From NCBI GenBank assembly GCA_016801845.1, contig CM028910.1:15158629-15222628 (forward strand): a stretch of DNA of 64,000 nt, read 5' to 3'. A model generated the notes under the pieces. It ran no database searches and was not told the origin of the DNA. It saw only the letters and a list, made by a program, of their open reading frames with translations. The position numbers and the translations under genes are program-made. The DNA comes from Polydactylus sextarius. Its lineage: Eukaryota > Chordata > Actinopteri > Polynemidae. Below, piece by piece: positions 48,836-62,774 of the stretch; the first letter of the stretch is position 1; each line of letters opens with the position of its first letter.

Positions 48836-51366
48836 ATAAACAAACTTTCATTGGAATTGTAGGCTTTATTAGATAACATGAAAATCTTGGTAACATTTTA
48901 TACTTATCTCTCACATAGTCCTTAGATTAGAATTTTTGGCAATGAAACAGAATATTAATTGAAGCAAAGCAATGGTTTATTTAAGTCAACACCAAAAGCA
49001 ATTATATGTCATCGTAGCTGACATCAGCGCCCCCACCCCTGAGGTGATACCTTTAACCAGGCGGGATGCGCACGCACACACACACACACACTGAGTAATC
49101 AGGTTGCTCAGACACAGGCCCATGAGGCCTTTGTTACCTTGACTGACTTTGGCCAATTAAAGCCTTTGAAAACAGCAGCTGCAGGAATAGAGAATTGTAG
49201 TGAGAAGCAGGAGGAGGAGGAGGAAGGGATGGGTCATTATGTGCCAGGATCAGCATGACAATAACCTCCTAGCCCACTGATCATGGCCCCTTTTTAATGT
49301 GATCCTCAGTTTTCAGATATTTTCTTATATACCAGTCAGCTCTGATTAAAATCCCTTTGAAATCCTCATTAGTGAGGTTGTCATTTATTGCTTCTTATTA
49401 TGTGTGGCTGGCTGATTGCACTCCTCAAAGTCCAACAAGCAATCCAGAAATCAACCTTCACAACTCTCCATTAGAGGAAAAGTTGTCAAGTAAGCTTTCA
49501 TATAATTGAATTTGCCTCATACAATGGAGTTAAACAGATGAACACGAGGCAGGTTTCCAGTGATTATACATCAGCTAACAATCCCAGGTCAAGTGTGTGT
49601 CTCCTGAAGTGATGTCATGCTTGCCCACCCCCACCCTGATTAGCACGGTGTCACGCTACCTCACTGAGGGCCCTGACACCAGACCCCACCTCCCCCGCTG
49701 TCATCCAGCCTGCCTCTCGTTCACCGGTCCTTCACTCGAATGGATCGAGGTCCTGCTGCGCAAACAAGATAGGCTGCCAGTAATGGCTTATTGTCTGAAG
49801 ATTCCCACCCATGCTGTGAGAGGAAATGAATACTCTTTAGATGCATCCATTTACATATCATAGAAAGATATCTGACTACGTGAGGATGTGAGAGTAAAGT
49901 GATCATTCAGTTTCATGGTGGGTTTCTCCTGTCATGATGTTCTTTTATGCAATGGGTAGCTATCACAGGATTTTCTTTCATGAGATTTATTGCAGAATTT
50001 CAATAATTCCTCAAAATGGCCAAGAAAGCAGTGGTATTACAAGAAATTTCACTTTCTAAAATGAGCTGACAGTTCATTCCACTCAGCGTTTATCATCTAA
50101 AGAACACTATCTGGACCAGCCTCTCTGCTATCAGTAAAACGGAGCCAGGAAGCTTTTTGGACTTCAAGTGCATAGACAGATCCAAGTGATTAAGCAAACA
50201 TTTTAAAAAGCTATTAGGTAAACCACAGAAACATGAGGTAGAATTACAATGCAGACTGATAGCATTGGCTTCTATATCTTTCTTTTGTATTTAATACTTT
50301 TTTGTCTTCCTTGCATTTTTCTCTGTTTTTGTGTAAGACAAGCGCGTGTCCCAAACATATGTTATTGGTTCTTGCAAGACACAAATCTAATACAAGTTTT
50401 AACCAAAGGAAAAGGCAAAATAGAAGGAAAAACAGGCCTTTTAATTTCAATAAAGTGATGATGAATTGCAGGTTTTTAAAAGCTGCTGTCAGACAAGGCT
50501 CTGGTTTTAGCAGTGCTCTGTGTTTGAGCAGCAAAATTATTATGTGGGCTGGTAGTCACAGTGGAATAATGGAAGAAAGGCCAATTAGTTTACATGTCAC
50601 AGCAATATGTTCAGGTTTTTCTGATGATTTTTTTAAAAAACTAAATAAACTGAATACTGATATTGAATACTAATTGAATACTTTTATTTGAAATATTTAC
50701 AGTAAACTGTTGTTCTATTCGGAGAAGAACAACACAGCTGTTTATCAGTAACTTTGAGGATGTTTAATGACTTAAGTTACAAGAAGCCAAAGCATCAAAT
50801 ATGATGCAAACTTAATGTAAAGGTGCATCCGCAGAGGGCCTCCATTATGCACTTATCAAATCATTTGTGGTTGCTGATGTTTTAAAAACATTTACTGGAC
50901 AAGGTCAGTGAGGGAGAGGTGTTCAGTTGTGTGAAGTGGATGAACTTGCTCTCTTTAATGTCAGAAATTTCAGGATTTTGACAAAAAATAGCGTCTTGTC
51001 GCTTCCAGTTTGTTTCTGTGGGCACATTGTACTGAATGAATTTGTGACGATGTCACTGTACCTACAAGGCATGCCTAGTCATTTCCTTTTAAGAAAGGAT
51101 GCAGTCAACCATCTAATGGCTCTTTTGTCATCATCACATTGTAATAGTACAAATCTATCAAGCCAAAGCATGACCCATGAGGAGTGTGCTTTAAATGGGA
51201 ACTGCCAGCTGTTATAGATGGTTCTCTTTTGTTTGAATGCTTTACACTGGGTAAGAATAAGCCTCTCTTTCAATATGTCTGTGTGCGGATGTTTGAGGGA
51301 GTAAGGGTGGGGAGGTGCACAGATCGGTGTGTGTGCGTGTGATAAACAGAAACTGTGACAAAGACA

Positions 51367-51391
51367 CAGAGAGAGAGAGAGAGAGAGAGAG
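51367..51391 (+). repeat. (GA)12 microsatellite
   Basis: An uninterrupted AG run. Confidence 0.95.
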
Positions 51392-52714
51392 GTGCCCACA
51401 GGCAGCTCATTACCCATCCACCACAATCACAAGAAATCTGTCAGAAGATAAATACTCTCTCACAGTACCACTGATCTCAGTGGAGGCAGGATGCCATCTA
51501 ACCATCTAACTCAAAATGGCAAGACATCACTGAGGAACACACTGTCATGAATCTGTGTCTTTCAAGTAGCTGAAGCGTAAAGGTGATGTGTCACGGTTGA
51601 GTTTCTGTATCTTACTTTTCAGATTTATGGTTTTAAGGGTCTTTATTTGAACTCTACAGTAATCCCTTTAAAATTTGTGACATGAAGTCTAACTCTGATG
51701 AAGGGTCAGTATGGCTTAATGCCATTTATTGCAAGTAAAGGAGGCATCAAAATCGCAATGCCAAGTGTTACATCTTTCTGGCAAAAGTCAGACCATGCTG
51801 GATTTTCCCTCTGAGCCCTTTATCAGGAGACTGGTGTCCTGATATGACTGCCAGCACTAAGGCAAACATCACAGAAACAGATTTTTGGGAGACCATAGCC
51901 ATTCATGCAGAGCAGCTGTACAAGGTGAGATACTGACAGCAGCTTTATTGCCACTTATTTCTAATTCTCTGCAAGCAGCCCCAGTGGGATTCATTTTGCT
52001 GTTGTCCTGATGGCTTATAAAGCAGATTTAGTCACTGGGGACATTTCTCTTTGACGTTTATTCCTTTTAGAACTAAGCAGCAGACCGTCACACCAGCAAG
52101 CCAAGACAGCGCTAGTTTCATTCATTGTCAAACAATGAATCAGAGCAAGCAATCAATTAGCACAAATCGGCAAATCTATTATAATCTCACCCTTTGGCAA
52201 AGACACATACAGTCCCACTTCAAGAGAGGCCCTTCCATGCCAGATTATGATGGGGCGTGCTTGTACAGTAAAGTCCACAGTGTTCTTGACAAAAGCATCA
52301 CAATGACATGCTGTCTCATTGAGCCTCTTCATAACCTCATATAAAAGAATGATAACATTAACTTGCTATTCCAAGTCCTTCCCCTTCAGTCGCTAGAACA
52401 AAGGAAGAACATAAGAGGAGATGGAGGTTATTTTCAGTCAAAGGATGTCCTTTAACCAAACGCATGGGTTCACTTGGTAATCTGTAATTAGTACGTGCTT
52501 GCACGATATCAGACCGAGAAGGATGTTTTCTGCATGAAAACCAATATTCACTGAGGACACGGTGCAGGGATTCCTCAGCACAACATCCATAAGCTCTGAG
52601 CAGAGGCTGGCTTTGTGCCCGACCATCGATTGGGAGATCTCAGATTTCACAATAGCTTCCAGGTGTGTGGCCAATTTAGGTTCCTATTTTTAGAAATGAA
52701 GACCAAAGTGATTC

Positions 52715-52733
52715 TTTTTTTTTTTTTTTTTTT
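52715..52733 (+). repeat. Poly-T tract
   Basis: A run of about 19 thymines. Confidence 0.95.
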
Positions 52734-53076
52734 GTCATTGAGTTGTTGTTACCACAAGTTCATCATCTTGCTGGATCTGGCTTTATAGCTTTAAACATTG
52801 ACTCAACATTTTTTAACAATAACACTAGAAACATCATATGACTGACCAATCAGTGTTAAGAGCTGCCTTCATCAGTGCAGAATGAAATTGAGTATGGTGA
52901 TTTTTCTAATGTTGGGTCCCTCAAGTATTCAAGAGGTTATTTTTGATGAAGGGCAGGTACCGTTTAAGCTTTCCTTGTATTAATATCAGATTTCCAGTGC
53001 AAAATCACCATGCTGGAGAGTTCATCATCAAAGGGCAATTTCCTTACCAGTCATCTAGGACAGACTGTTGGTGGTT

Positions 53077-53120
53077 TGTGTGTGTTTGTGTGTGTGTGTG
53101 TGTGTCTGTCTGTCTGTCTG
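53077..53120 (+). repeat. (TG)n-(TCTG)n compound microsatellite
   Basis: An interrupted TG run passes into four TCTG units. Confidence 0.95.
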
Positions 53121-55639
53121 CGTGCACACCATTGGGAGGGTCCTCTTCACACAAGATTAGTTGTGGGCAGTAGTGCTGATTACACAAGGGGCTGTGAGGC
53201 GCACGTAATCACGTCATACAGCTTAGTTTGTTAGCATCTCTTACCCTCTGCCAGACTGGAGAGATGGAAACTTTGTGCGTCAAATGAATGCAGAGAGGAA
53301 CAAACTGTAATAATGAACATGCTGTGAAGAGGCAACCATCTTGTCTCTCATGATTCCAATATATGACTTTTTTTTTTTTTTCTCACAATCTGTTATTGGA
53401 GTTAAAGCTGCTGGCCATAAAAAGAGGCTGCCAGCAGTGCAGTGAAAATACCACATATTATCCTGTTCTTCAAAGCATGAAAACTTTCTCTGTTGTGCAC
53501 AACAGACTGATTTACATTTATAAAAATGATGATGCTATATTATGGTTCTCTAACAGCATTGATCGAGCTGGAAGCTGCTGGTGTTTGTGACTTCCTGGAT
53601 ACCTCTGAGTTTCTAATTAGATTTCACAATATACTGCACATTCCCTGCTGTTTGTCATGGATATGAGAAGCAATATATTAGTATGGACTGTGTTATCAGA
53701 AGGAACGAATGGAGTTCATGAATAAATTGAGAAATGAGCAAAAATTTGTAACACAAGTTGAGAGAGGCACTGAATTTCACTAAGAAATACTACAAACAAA
53801 ATAAATGATGTCATTGAGTTTACATTATTACATCGTTATTAGTATTATTTGCTACACTTTGAGAGCTGAAACCTATTGTTGATTTATTGCATTGTCAGCA
53901 AACAATTTGGGTACTTTTTAAAATCTTAAGACATTCATAATCCCTAGATGATGTATTCTATTGACCTTGATAAACCATTGACTTTTTCAACTCCACTGTG
54001 ATTTTATCATACTTGATGTTCAGTGAAATGTCCTCTTGTATATAAAGGTACATACCTAATATGTATTCATGTTCTGCAGAGAATGATTTATTACTGTCTT
54101 AAGTGATCCACTTACTTCTATATGAACAAGTACTCCAACCTAATATACAGCAGGTCTTTCACCTGAGTATGAAATAATTTTTTGATAAGATTTTTTGCAA
54201 TAATTAAGATTGTTTTTTAAACCATAAATTCTGTTGTTGTTCTCTGTCAGTTCCATCTATCGTTCCCCAAAATAACTCTATATAATTCTTTTCTCCCAGT
54301 GTCTTTATCTATCTCTGCACCATTGTTAAAGCTGTGTCTGACCTTTCCTGTGGTATCCTGTCTTACTACCTGAGGGTATATGATAGCTTGGGGATACGCT
54401 TTAATTGACGTGATAGCGTCTTGAGATTGGGTGAGGTTAAGGAGAGAAGTAGGTAAAGAAATGTTGAAAGTAGAAAGGTTACACTCTTGTGATATTTTTG
54501 CTGAAGGTTTGAAATGTCTTCATGAGTTTAGATGACTATAGTGTGATGGGAGACAGCTGGATTCCTCTCTAAATCTAATCTAAACACCTTTGGTATTATG
54601 TGGTCAGTGCTTAAAATTAGGTTAAGGATAATTTTTTTTGGAAAATATTACTCTGTGACATGCATTGCCTGTGGTCAAACACCACTTTGGAGTAGTTAAA
54701 CAGTCGATTTAGAAAATCATTTTGAATTTCTTGAGTGGAACTACATTTTCTTGGGCTACAATGGAGCCCAAGTCTTTCCCTTTTCATTGGACTGTATAGA
54801 TTTCAGTCTCGTTGAGCTGAAACCAAAACAGAGTCAAACTGGTGGCTGGCATGTTGTAAGTACCACAGACATGCAGTTCGTATCTCAAGAGCTCACGTCT
54901 TTGTACGCTACCACAAAATAAATCATTTTTAGCACAGTGTCAACTCTGAACAAGCTTTATTGAATGAATGTCACTTTGCTTCTTTAGAATAATAAAGAAA
55001 ATACACATAATAAAATATGCATAAATAAGCCAGTGACAGTTTTTTTTAGTCTGTACATTGTCTGTACATTACTTGATGATTGTCAGATATAATCATCTGC
55101 AGAGATGAATCACACTTACAGCGTTTTCAGCTGCCTAAAAATAGAGCTGTGTAAATACAATTGAATCATGACTTATTATCTTTATTGGAAGTTTATTTCC
55201 ATCCGTACATCCATCTAGTTAGACGCTTCCACGTAAAGTGTTTTTTACACATTTGAATGAGCCACGTCATTGTCTTTGCACAGCAGGGTATTAATAGGAG
55301 CTCAAGCATCAGGCTATCGTTAAAGAGCACTTCAGGATCTACAGTTTTCGTGACTTGGATTTTTGATCTATGTAAGATTATCAATATTTGTAAATACTAA
55401 ATTCTATGTCTGAATAGTTCCACACATCCCTGAAAATTGCTGAGCAAACATTTTCATCAGTAATGCTAACATGAAAGTGTGAGTTACCCAATTAATGTTT
55501 GTTAATTTTGTTGTCGCATCAAAAGGCCTCTTTTTCCTGGTAATTTATCCAGTCAGATTTGATTTAAAGGTATGAAAAAGTGCTCTTGCAGGACTCATAT
55601 ATGTAAGTTTGGATTATGTAATTCTGTTGTCCATCATAT

Positions 55640-56361
55640 CATGTCCTTCAGCATCCACTGGGGATGTTTTCTGCCAAGTAGGAAGTGGCTAGGATGAGAG
55701 TCACAACCTCCAAGTCAGAGGCCATGGTTCTCTGATGGAAAGGGGTGGGTTGTCCCTTTCATGATGAGGATGAGTTACTGCCTCAGGAGAGGGAGTTCAA
55801 GTATCTCTGGAACTTGTTTAGATCTTGAGTGAAGGTAGGACGGAACGCGAGATTGACAAATAGATTGGTGTGGTGTCACCAGTAAGGCAGGCATTGTTCC
55901 AGACAATTGTGGAGGCTGTGTGGAAAGGCAAAGCTGTTGATTCACCACTTGACCCTCACCTATGGTCATGAGCTTGAGGTAATGACCAAGAGAATGAGAT
56001 GTGGCACACAAGCAGCCTAAATGGTCTACCTTTGTCTTATAGACATGGTGAAGTACTCAAAGATCCTGGATGAGCTCAGAGTAGAGTCAACTGCTCCTTT
56101 GCGTCAAAAGAAGCCAGCGGAGGTAGCATCAGGATGCCCCATGGGTACCTCCTGCGGGAAGTTTTCCGGGCACACCCAACCAGTGGGAGTCCTCGAGGTA
56201 AACCCAGAGCACTTTGGAGAGATTATATATCTTTTCTCCCCTGGGGACCTCTCAGGATCCCCAGGATGAGCTGGAAAGTGTTGGTGGGGAGAGGAGCACC
56301 TGCTTAACTTGGTGCCATCGCAACCTGACCCCAGAGCTAAAAATACACGAATTGATGGAAA
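55640..56361 (+). mobile_element. Rex3-like LINE, 3' pol fragment
   Basis: Decayed plus-strand translation shows TSKSEAMVL near 55710 and LTYGHELEVMTKRM... near 55945-56000 with frameshifts. DNA blocks such as GAGTTCAAGTATCTCTGG, CCTCACCTATGGTCATGAGC and GCAACCTGACCCCAGAGCTA match the C-terminal pol region and 3' end of a LINE very common in teleosts, which I take to be the RTE-type Rex3. An internal deletion follows near 56020, where the AAEMSFLRR region would be. It ends near a GATGGA remnant, in line with the GATG tails of that family. It is inactive. Confidence 0.75.
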
Positions 56362-57372
56362 TGTGATTTTAGTCGACTAGAAAATCCCATCCATCTCAAA
56401 GTTTTTCTTTGGTGGTTGATTTAGTTTGCTGAAAGGAATCATGGGAGCTTTGTGTTCAGATTTAATTCAGTAAAATACATTTCAATGTCCAATCGCAGAC
56501 CACTTTTCTATCCGAGCAGAGTGAAATGCAAAATGAAGACTGTGCAATGTGAAAATCTGTTAAAGTAGAGAAAGAATCAACACTTTGATGTAAAAACTTC
56601 TTAATATGGCAAAATTAATATCTAAAAGTGTTGTATCAGCTATGGTGCTGAAAATGGGATGGAAGTGATATTCTTAGTCATAACTTGTACATTTTAATTG
56701 AAAGGAATAAAAATAACTCAAAAAATGCTTTGGCTAAATTGTTACTAAAATTAACAATGTTACCCAGTTACTCAGTGTGATTCATTTCTGTCTGTATACA
56801 TATCCCCAAATAAAATAGAAACATTTGTGAACAAACTGCTAGGTGATATAATAAAATCAGAAAATGTCTTATTACATTTTGACATAAATAAAACCTCGTC
56901 CTGCTTTTTAATATTTCAATCCTGGTTGATTTTGTGACAGCTGTAGTTACTGGTGGTAACAATAAATGTGGTTTTATACCACAGGTCACAATTCTATGGG
57001 CAGAAAAACAAATTTCTCTAGTTTTTCCAAAACAGTAAGGCAACAACTGACTTTTTAGTTGGTTACTTCAATGAGAAGTTAAAGGTGCAGCCTGTCGCCT
57101 GCAGCTCTTCATCTAACAGCTCAATGTAGCTGTTTCTTGTTGTTTCATCACTGCCTACAATATTGCAAATTGACCCAATGCGGAAAGTGACTATTGTTTT
57201 GTAGGTTGCATTTTTGATTACTACTTAATGAAAAAAATGTGAACCTTCAGCAGTAGGGAACGTCGACTTTGAATCAGCAGCAAATTTAGACAATGTTGTT
57301 TGCAGGAATGTCTCCAAAGACGACCAGTTTGCAACGCTGCAAATACATAAATATACTTTCATCCATGAGCCA

Positions 57373-57489
57373 CACACACCCACACACACACGGATGTGTG
57401 TGTGTGGATGTGTCCTCGCAATTTTAAATATGGATGTAAATATGATTTATCACTCTAGAAAGCCTCAACACACACACACACACACACAA
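57373..57489. repeat. CA/TG inverted microsatellite cluster
   Basis: CCACACACACAC (57380-57391) is followed, after the 4-nt spacer GGAT, by its exact reverse complement (57396-57407). A second CA run lies at 57470-57489. The first pair can form a perfect 12-bp stem. Confidence 0.9.
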
Positions 57490-60400
57490 CACACTGATGG
57501 AAACACTGAACTCTTAATGGAGCATTTGGTACTTTGACATCTGCTTCTCATTCTGCAGTGTCATGCACTGTTGACTGGATGGGAAAAGTAACGAGTCAGA
57601 ACTAAATAAAGTTCTCCCCACCTGCAAACACTGTCATTAAGATGAACTTGGGCGAAGCACTTAAGCCATGCATGGTGCAGTAGATCTGCTGTGTCCAACA
57701 CAGGGGAATCTCTGAAGTTGTGTCCTTAAGATCTGGGAAATACCTTTATTAGTAATACTACAAGGTTAGAACACTGAAGTCTAGTTAAAACTGCTGTTAA
57801 AACTGCTAAGGGCACAGGGAAGTGCAGGTCTTCACGTGAATGTGCCAGGGAGCTGGAAGATGGAAGCGAAGGTCTGATGCACAGCAAAAAGTAAGAATTA
57901 GCTATACCATCACCTCTGGACTGGGAGCCACCATAAGTGAAAACTGACCCCTAATTTGTTTGAATTTGTATGAACAAATACTTCTTTGTTTTGCCTGTCC
58001 TTCTTGGATTATACAAACCTCCATCAGACTAAGTACAGCAGGAATTTGTATTTCAGGAGTAAAATCATATCAGATTCTATAATAAACATTGTTGTTGTTG
58101 GACAGAAAATCAGTGCAATTCTAATCATGACTTGGTTTTGCCATTATCTGCTGTTGGTCAAAGGTGAAAGTTAGTAGAGAAGCATAAAGGATGATGGTTT
58201 TGTTTGGGTGACTCTGGTAAAGTTTTTGGTTGCAAAGTTTAAATTTACTTTTATTTCACTATCAGATTTCTTCTTTTTTGTTTCATGAGCCGCCACATTA
58301 TAGCATAGCATATATTCATTTTGCAGAATGAATGAATGAAAGAATGAATTGCATTTTGCATTACTCTTCATTTTTAATGCTCGCAGGACATGGTCTGTTT
58401 AAGAAATCTTGCTTACTTTACAAAATTTCAGACCAGTCTAGACAAAATGGCCCTGAAGCTGTAAGGTCAGTGGTGATGACAACTAGAGAAACTGAGGCGC
58501 CTGCATTTGACATTATTTATTGTGTACAGTATCGCTGAATCTGCAGACACTAGGTCTACCTACTGTCATAATGGGAGCAAAGTCAAGGGGACTGTTCAAC
58601 TTAATCAGTTAAAACTCTCTGTAAGAGTGTGTGCTGACCTGACACAAGCATACCGTACACAGAGATAGCTTAAACAGCCCAAAATAGCTACTCTGGTATC
58701 TATATGACTTCTACTAGACATTCCCATAGTCAACAAGCCCCTAACTGACACCCAGACCTGTTTCCTTGGATACAGACAGTGTCGCAGACACAGAGAAACA
58801 CTCTCGTTGCCTTTGTCAGTGATGAATTGGGCTGAGAGAGGAATGAATTGGAAGACACAATGGAGCAATGTTCCCTTTGCCACAAGAGATGATGGTTGTA
58901 GAAATGAATAGGTACCCTTTAAACTGGGACATATAGTGAAATGATCCTTTGTTTTGCTTTATTACTTTGTTCTCTTCCTCTTCTCAGCATCATCTGTCTT
59001 GGTCCCAAACAACAAACACATCACTTTGTTTTAAAATAGTTATCCCCAGAAGTATTTGTCTCCATTGAGAATACATTGTTCTCTGCCCCTTCGTTTCCCT
59101 CAGATTCTATGTGTGTAAAACTCTCACCCTCGTAGTCAGAATTCTGCAATAAAGGTTTTTTTCAAGTCATCGAGGGTGGCTTGGCTAAGATCAGGTGTCA
59201 GTTTTGACCGAGATATGTAGCTTATTACATCACATCAAATGGCTTCTTCTGCACCACAATAAGTTACTTTTTTTTCCACAGAAGAGAAAAAATAGAAGTG
59301 AATCATAACGTAACCATAAATCATCAAATACTTGTTTACATGCCTAATCACTTATCAGAAACTTCTAACTTTGACAGCAGGCAAAAGGCAGGATCCATCA
59401 AAAGTAAAACATGTCACACAGTAGTTCTTCTTCCTAACACGTCATCCATGTCCATATTGCAACATGGCACACAAGATGTGATTTACTGGTGCCAGTTAGT
59501 GTCTTTAGAGTATAACAGATCCCTGCAGGCTACCACTAGTGTCACCACAGAGAAGAATGGTTTTGAGTTGGTTTTGACTTTTTTTCTGATGTCTTGATCA
59601 TAATGAGACTTCCTGAACAACCAAAACAAATAGTTAAAGCTATCACATTAATTAAACCAAGTTATGTTCACTGGTAAACTAACCATCACCAATACAATCA
59701 GACACTTCTGTTGAAAGTTACACAGGAGACATCTTTAATCAATTTTCATAAAAATCATGAAGGAAACTTTAGATGAAAAATCTGCCTCAGACAATAACTC
59801 AAGACAAGACAAAATGTAATGTTTGTGTCATTGTTCACTTGGCTGCCTAGCAGCATTCTTCTTTCTCTGCATGTTTTGGAGAGAAGCCAGGAGAGCAGGC
59901 CCTTTGACCTCCTTCCTGGCACACTGCTGCAGTCGCTGTCATGTGAAGAAATATGAATCGCATGTCCACGCCTTGCCTCATTATCTACACTTGTGTGAAC
60001 ATGGCTCAAGGCTTGGGGGCGAACAGATGCACGTATGCACACAATGACATGCAGGAACTTCATGTGCTATTTGAAAAAACAAACATATTGTGAACTTGTA
60101 CCTTCACATATACAAGCATAGAGTGAGCTGCACATGCACTCGCCTGTGGGACTGCTCCAGGTGTGAAGCCGCTCCTGATCTTCTAACGAAACCTTCAACC
60201 TCTCAGCTGGTGTACCCTTGAACTGTGTATACATCCCATCTGCATGCCCAGCTCCACTCTGAGCTCAGCTCTGCAGGCCTGCCCTCCACTTCTTCCAGGG
60301 AATTCATTAACTTCTCACGGGTATTTATAGAAATGAAATTCATGCTCACCTGCTTCCAACACATAAACTCATACAGAAAGTTATGAGCACAGACACTGAA

Positions 60401-62742
60401 ATACACTTTGACTGGATTTGAGATGCACTGAGTGAGCAACTGAAGAAAAGTGGTGTAATTTGATCTTTCCTTTTGCTTTCCCTGTCAACACTTTTCATCA
60501 TAAAACACTGCGCAAATTCAATATTCACCATTTTCTGTCTGTAGAAAATGTGTTAGATTGCCACATTTTTTAGTTATGCTATCATTATCCTGCACACTTC
60601 ATCCTTCATTCAATGCACACAAATAACATCAAAGATTCCTTCTTCCACTCCAGCTCTGACACAAAAGAGCTTTGAAGAGACAAATTATTGGTTCACATGG
60701 CAAGAAGCCCTTGAAATTAATTTAAAACTAAGTAGAGCAGCTTCCATTTACGATTTATTATCTTGACTTCCTCACAAACAGCTTCTTTTTCCTTGCTGTA
60801 AAGTGGCGGGTACCCCTCAGTTGTAAGTACAGGGCGGTGACAAAGTGTTGAAATTGTCATTAGTGGTGATCATGAGAGGGATGTAATTGGTATTTGTGGT
60901 ACACGCTAATTGCTGTGATAATATGCAGACCTTGGCTTTTTGCAGAACATTCTCCTGCAATTATGTGACAAGATCACCGGTTGAGACAGGAAGAGCTATT
61001 GTGTGGGGCTGACGGTGAAGACAGAGTTTCTGCTGTAGGTTCAAATCTTCAGGCAGGATGTTGGGAGTCTGCAAATCAAAAGATGAGTATCTCTTCCTCA
61101 AGGCCTGAAAATGGACTCTCTCAGCCAAGCAGCAATGACAATGAGTTATGATTAAAACAAGAGTAGTGTTTCATGTGTTCCTCTCGAAGCAGCAGTCTTT
61201 AGATATACAGTATATCACTTCTAATGCAGTCTGTGCTCACTATCTCTTCTTATTTCACTGTAGCTTCCATATCCATTAAATCCCAGAGAAAGACACAGAG
61301 ATAATATGCAGGAGTGATATGATAGGTTTAACTGTTAACTGTATAATATTAATTCAAAATTGTGTCATATCATATAAAATGGGAGAGACCAAACAGCTGG
61401 AAATAACATGAATTTGACAGTGATGTATACATTTTTTTTTTATTTATGAAGCAATAAGTTTATTGGCCTAGTGATTCTGTGAGATCGTACTTCAAATTAT
61501 ACCGTACTGTCATACTGATGCTTGCATCAGCTTATGTGTAAGATACAATCACTAAACTTTACATGTGTGTAGTTTACATCAAAATGAAAGCATCATTTGA
61601 AGGTGAGTGTGATCCAGCCCATGAGTACTGAGTACTCTCATAATAATGTAGAAGTAACACCCGAGTGCTCATGCAATAATGTAGTTACAGAATATCAACA
61701 TGATGACTGGGGCTGCTATCAGTGGCATCCCATCAAAAGATGGTCTCTAGGGAGTTTTTTGCCGTTGCTATTAGAAGTAAAAGTAGCACAAAAGTATATT
61801 TCAAGCAGAAACATACCGGTAATTATCTCCTTTACTACCATTAGCATCAGTGCTTGATATAGAGTCACAACCGCAGAGCTCAATCTGCATATTTTGTACA
61901 TTTGCTGAGGAGCAGTGTTGTTTTCTCAACACTGGGCACTGCCTTTGAATATCGCGGAGTAAATTCTGCTCACATCTGCCACAGTGAAGAACATATTTGT
62001 TTATCAACAGCCTTCATCCATGATCGCTCATATCTTCCCGGAGGACCAAACACATGCTTTCTCCACTTCGACGCTGAGACGCCTGGTTCCTGGAGCAAAT
62101 TAATTCCCAGTTGGAGAATGACTGTTATGAATGGGTTGGCCGAGAGAGATGGATGGGCTACCCATTCTTCTGCAAAGCCCTATGCTCCCAGTAACAAAGA
62201 TGCTGGGGCTTGTCCTACTTTTGTGGGAGGAAAAATGTGGCTTTGTACAGTAGCTCAGGGGACTTTCCATGTGGGGCTGGGAGGGCTGCCGTGTTAACAG
62301 AGTTGGAGCAGAAAAACACCCAAAGGAAATCAACCAACAGAGGAAAAGATGTAGAGCTGTGAAGTTGTGAATTTAGGTGCTTCACATTGATTATATCCTT
62401 TTTCAGATAGAGGCTTCTTGTTTGACAAAGCCTGCTACACACTGTTGACATTTGGTGTGTGAATGTGTGCGTGAGTCAGTAGTTCAGGCCAAGACGGTCC
62501 CACGATATACGGTGTGAGACTCATAACGTTGGGTAAACTGCTTCTCCGCTCTGGTGTAGGCATCACTATCACCTTCAGTGTCAAAACTCAAAACTGCACA
62601 TTTATTGACCATGAAATAGGTGCAATGACAGGTGCAATGAATTTGTCATGAGATGCAAACCAGGACAACAATTCACCCCATATGTGGTGAATGTTCAGTA
62701 CATCTTATATTTCTTAGATATTAACTGCTTGTTAGATATTAA

Positions 62743-62743
62743 T

Positions 62744-62765
<22 letters not shown>
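62743..62765 (+). repeat. Poly-A tract
   Basis: A run of about 22 adenines followed by GAAGAAAAACTAAAAAG. No retrotransposed gene body is recognised to its left. Confidence 0.95.

Positions 62766-62774
<9 letters not shown>

Noticed and set aside
51880..51925. Minus-strand GGCTATGGTCTCCC, tested as the start of the GYGKLSSDEDLE exon of PEX5L.
   Set aside because: Only GYG matches; the following codons diverge completely and no splice sites fit.
61902..62297. 131-codon plus-strand ORF with an ATG.
   Set aside because: No recognisable domain, no splice or promoter context, and comparable ORFs occur on the opposite strand of the same block. More likely chance in a GC-richer stretch.
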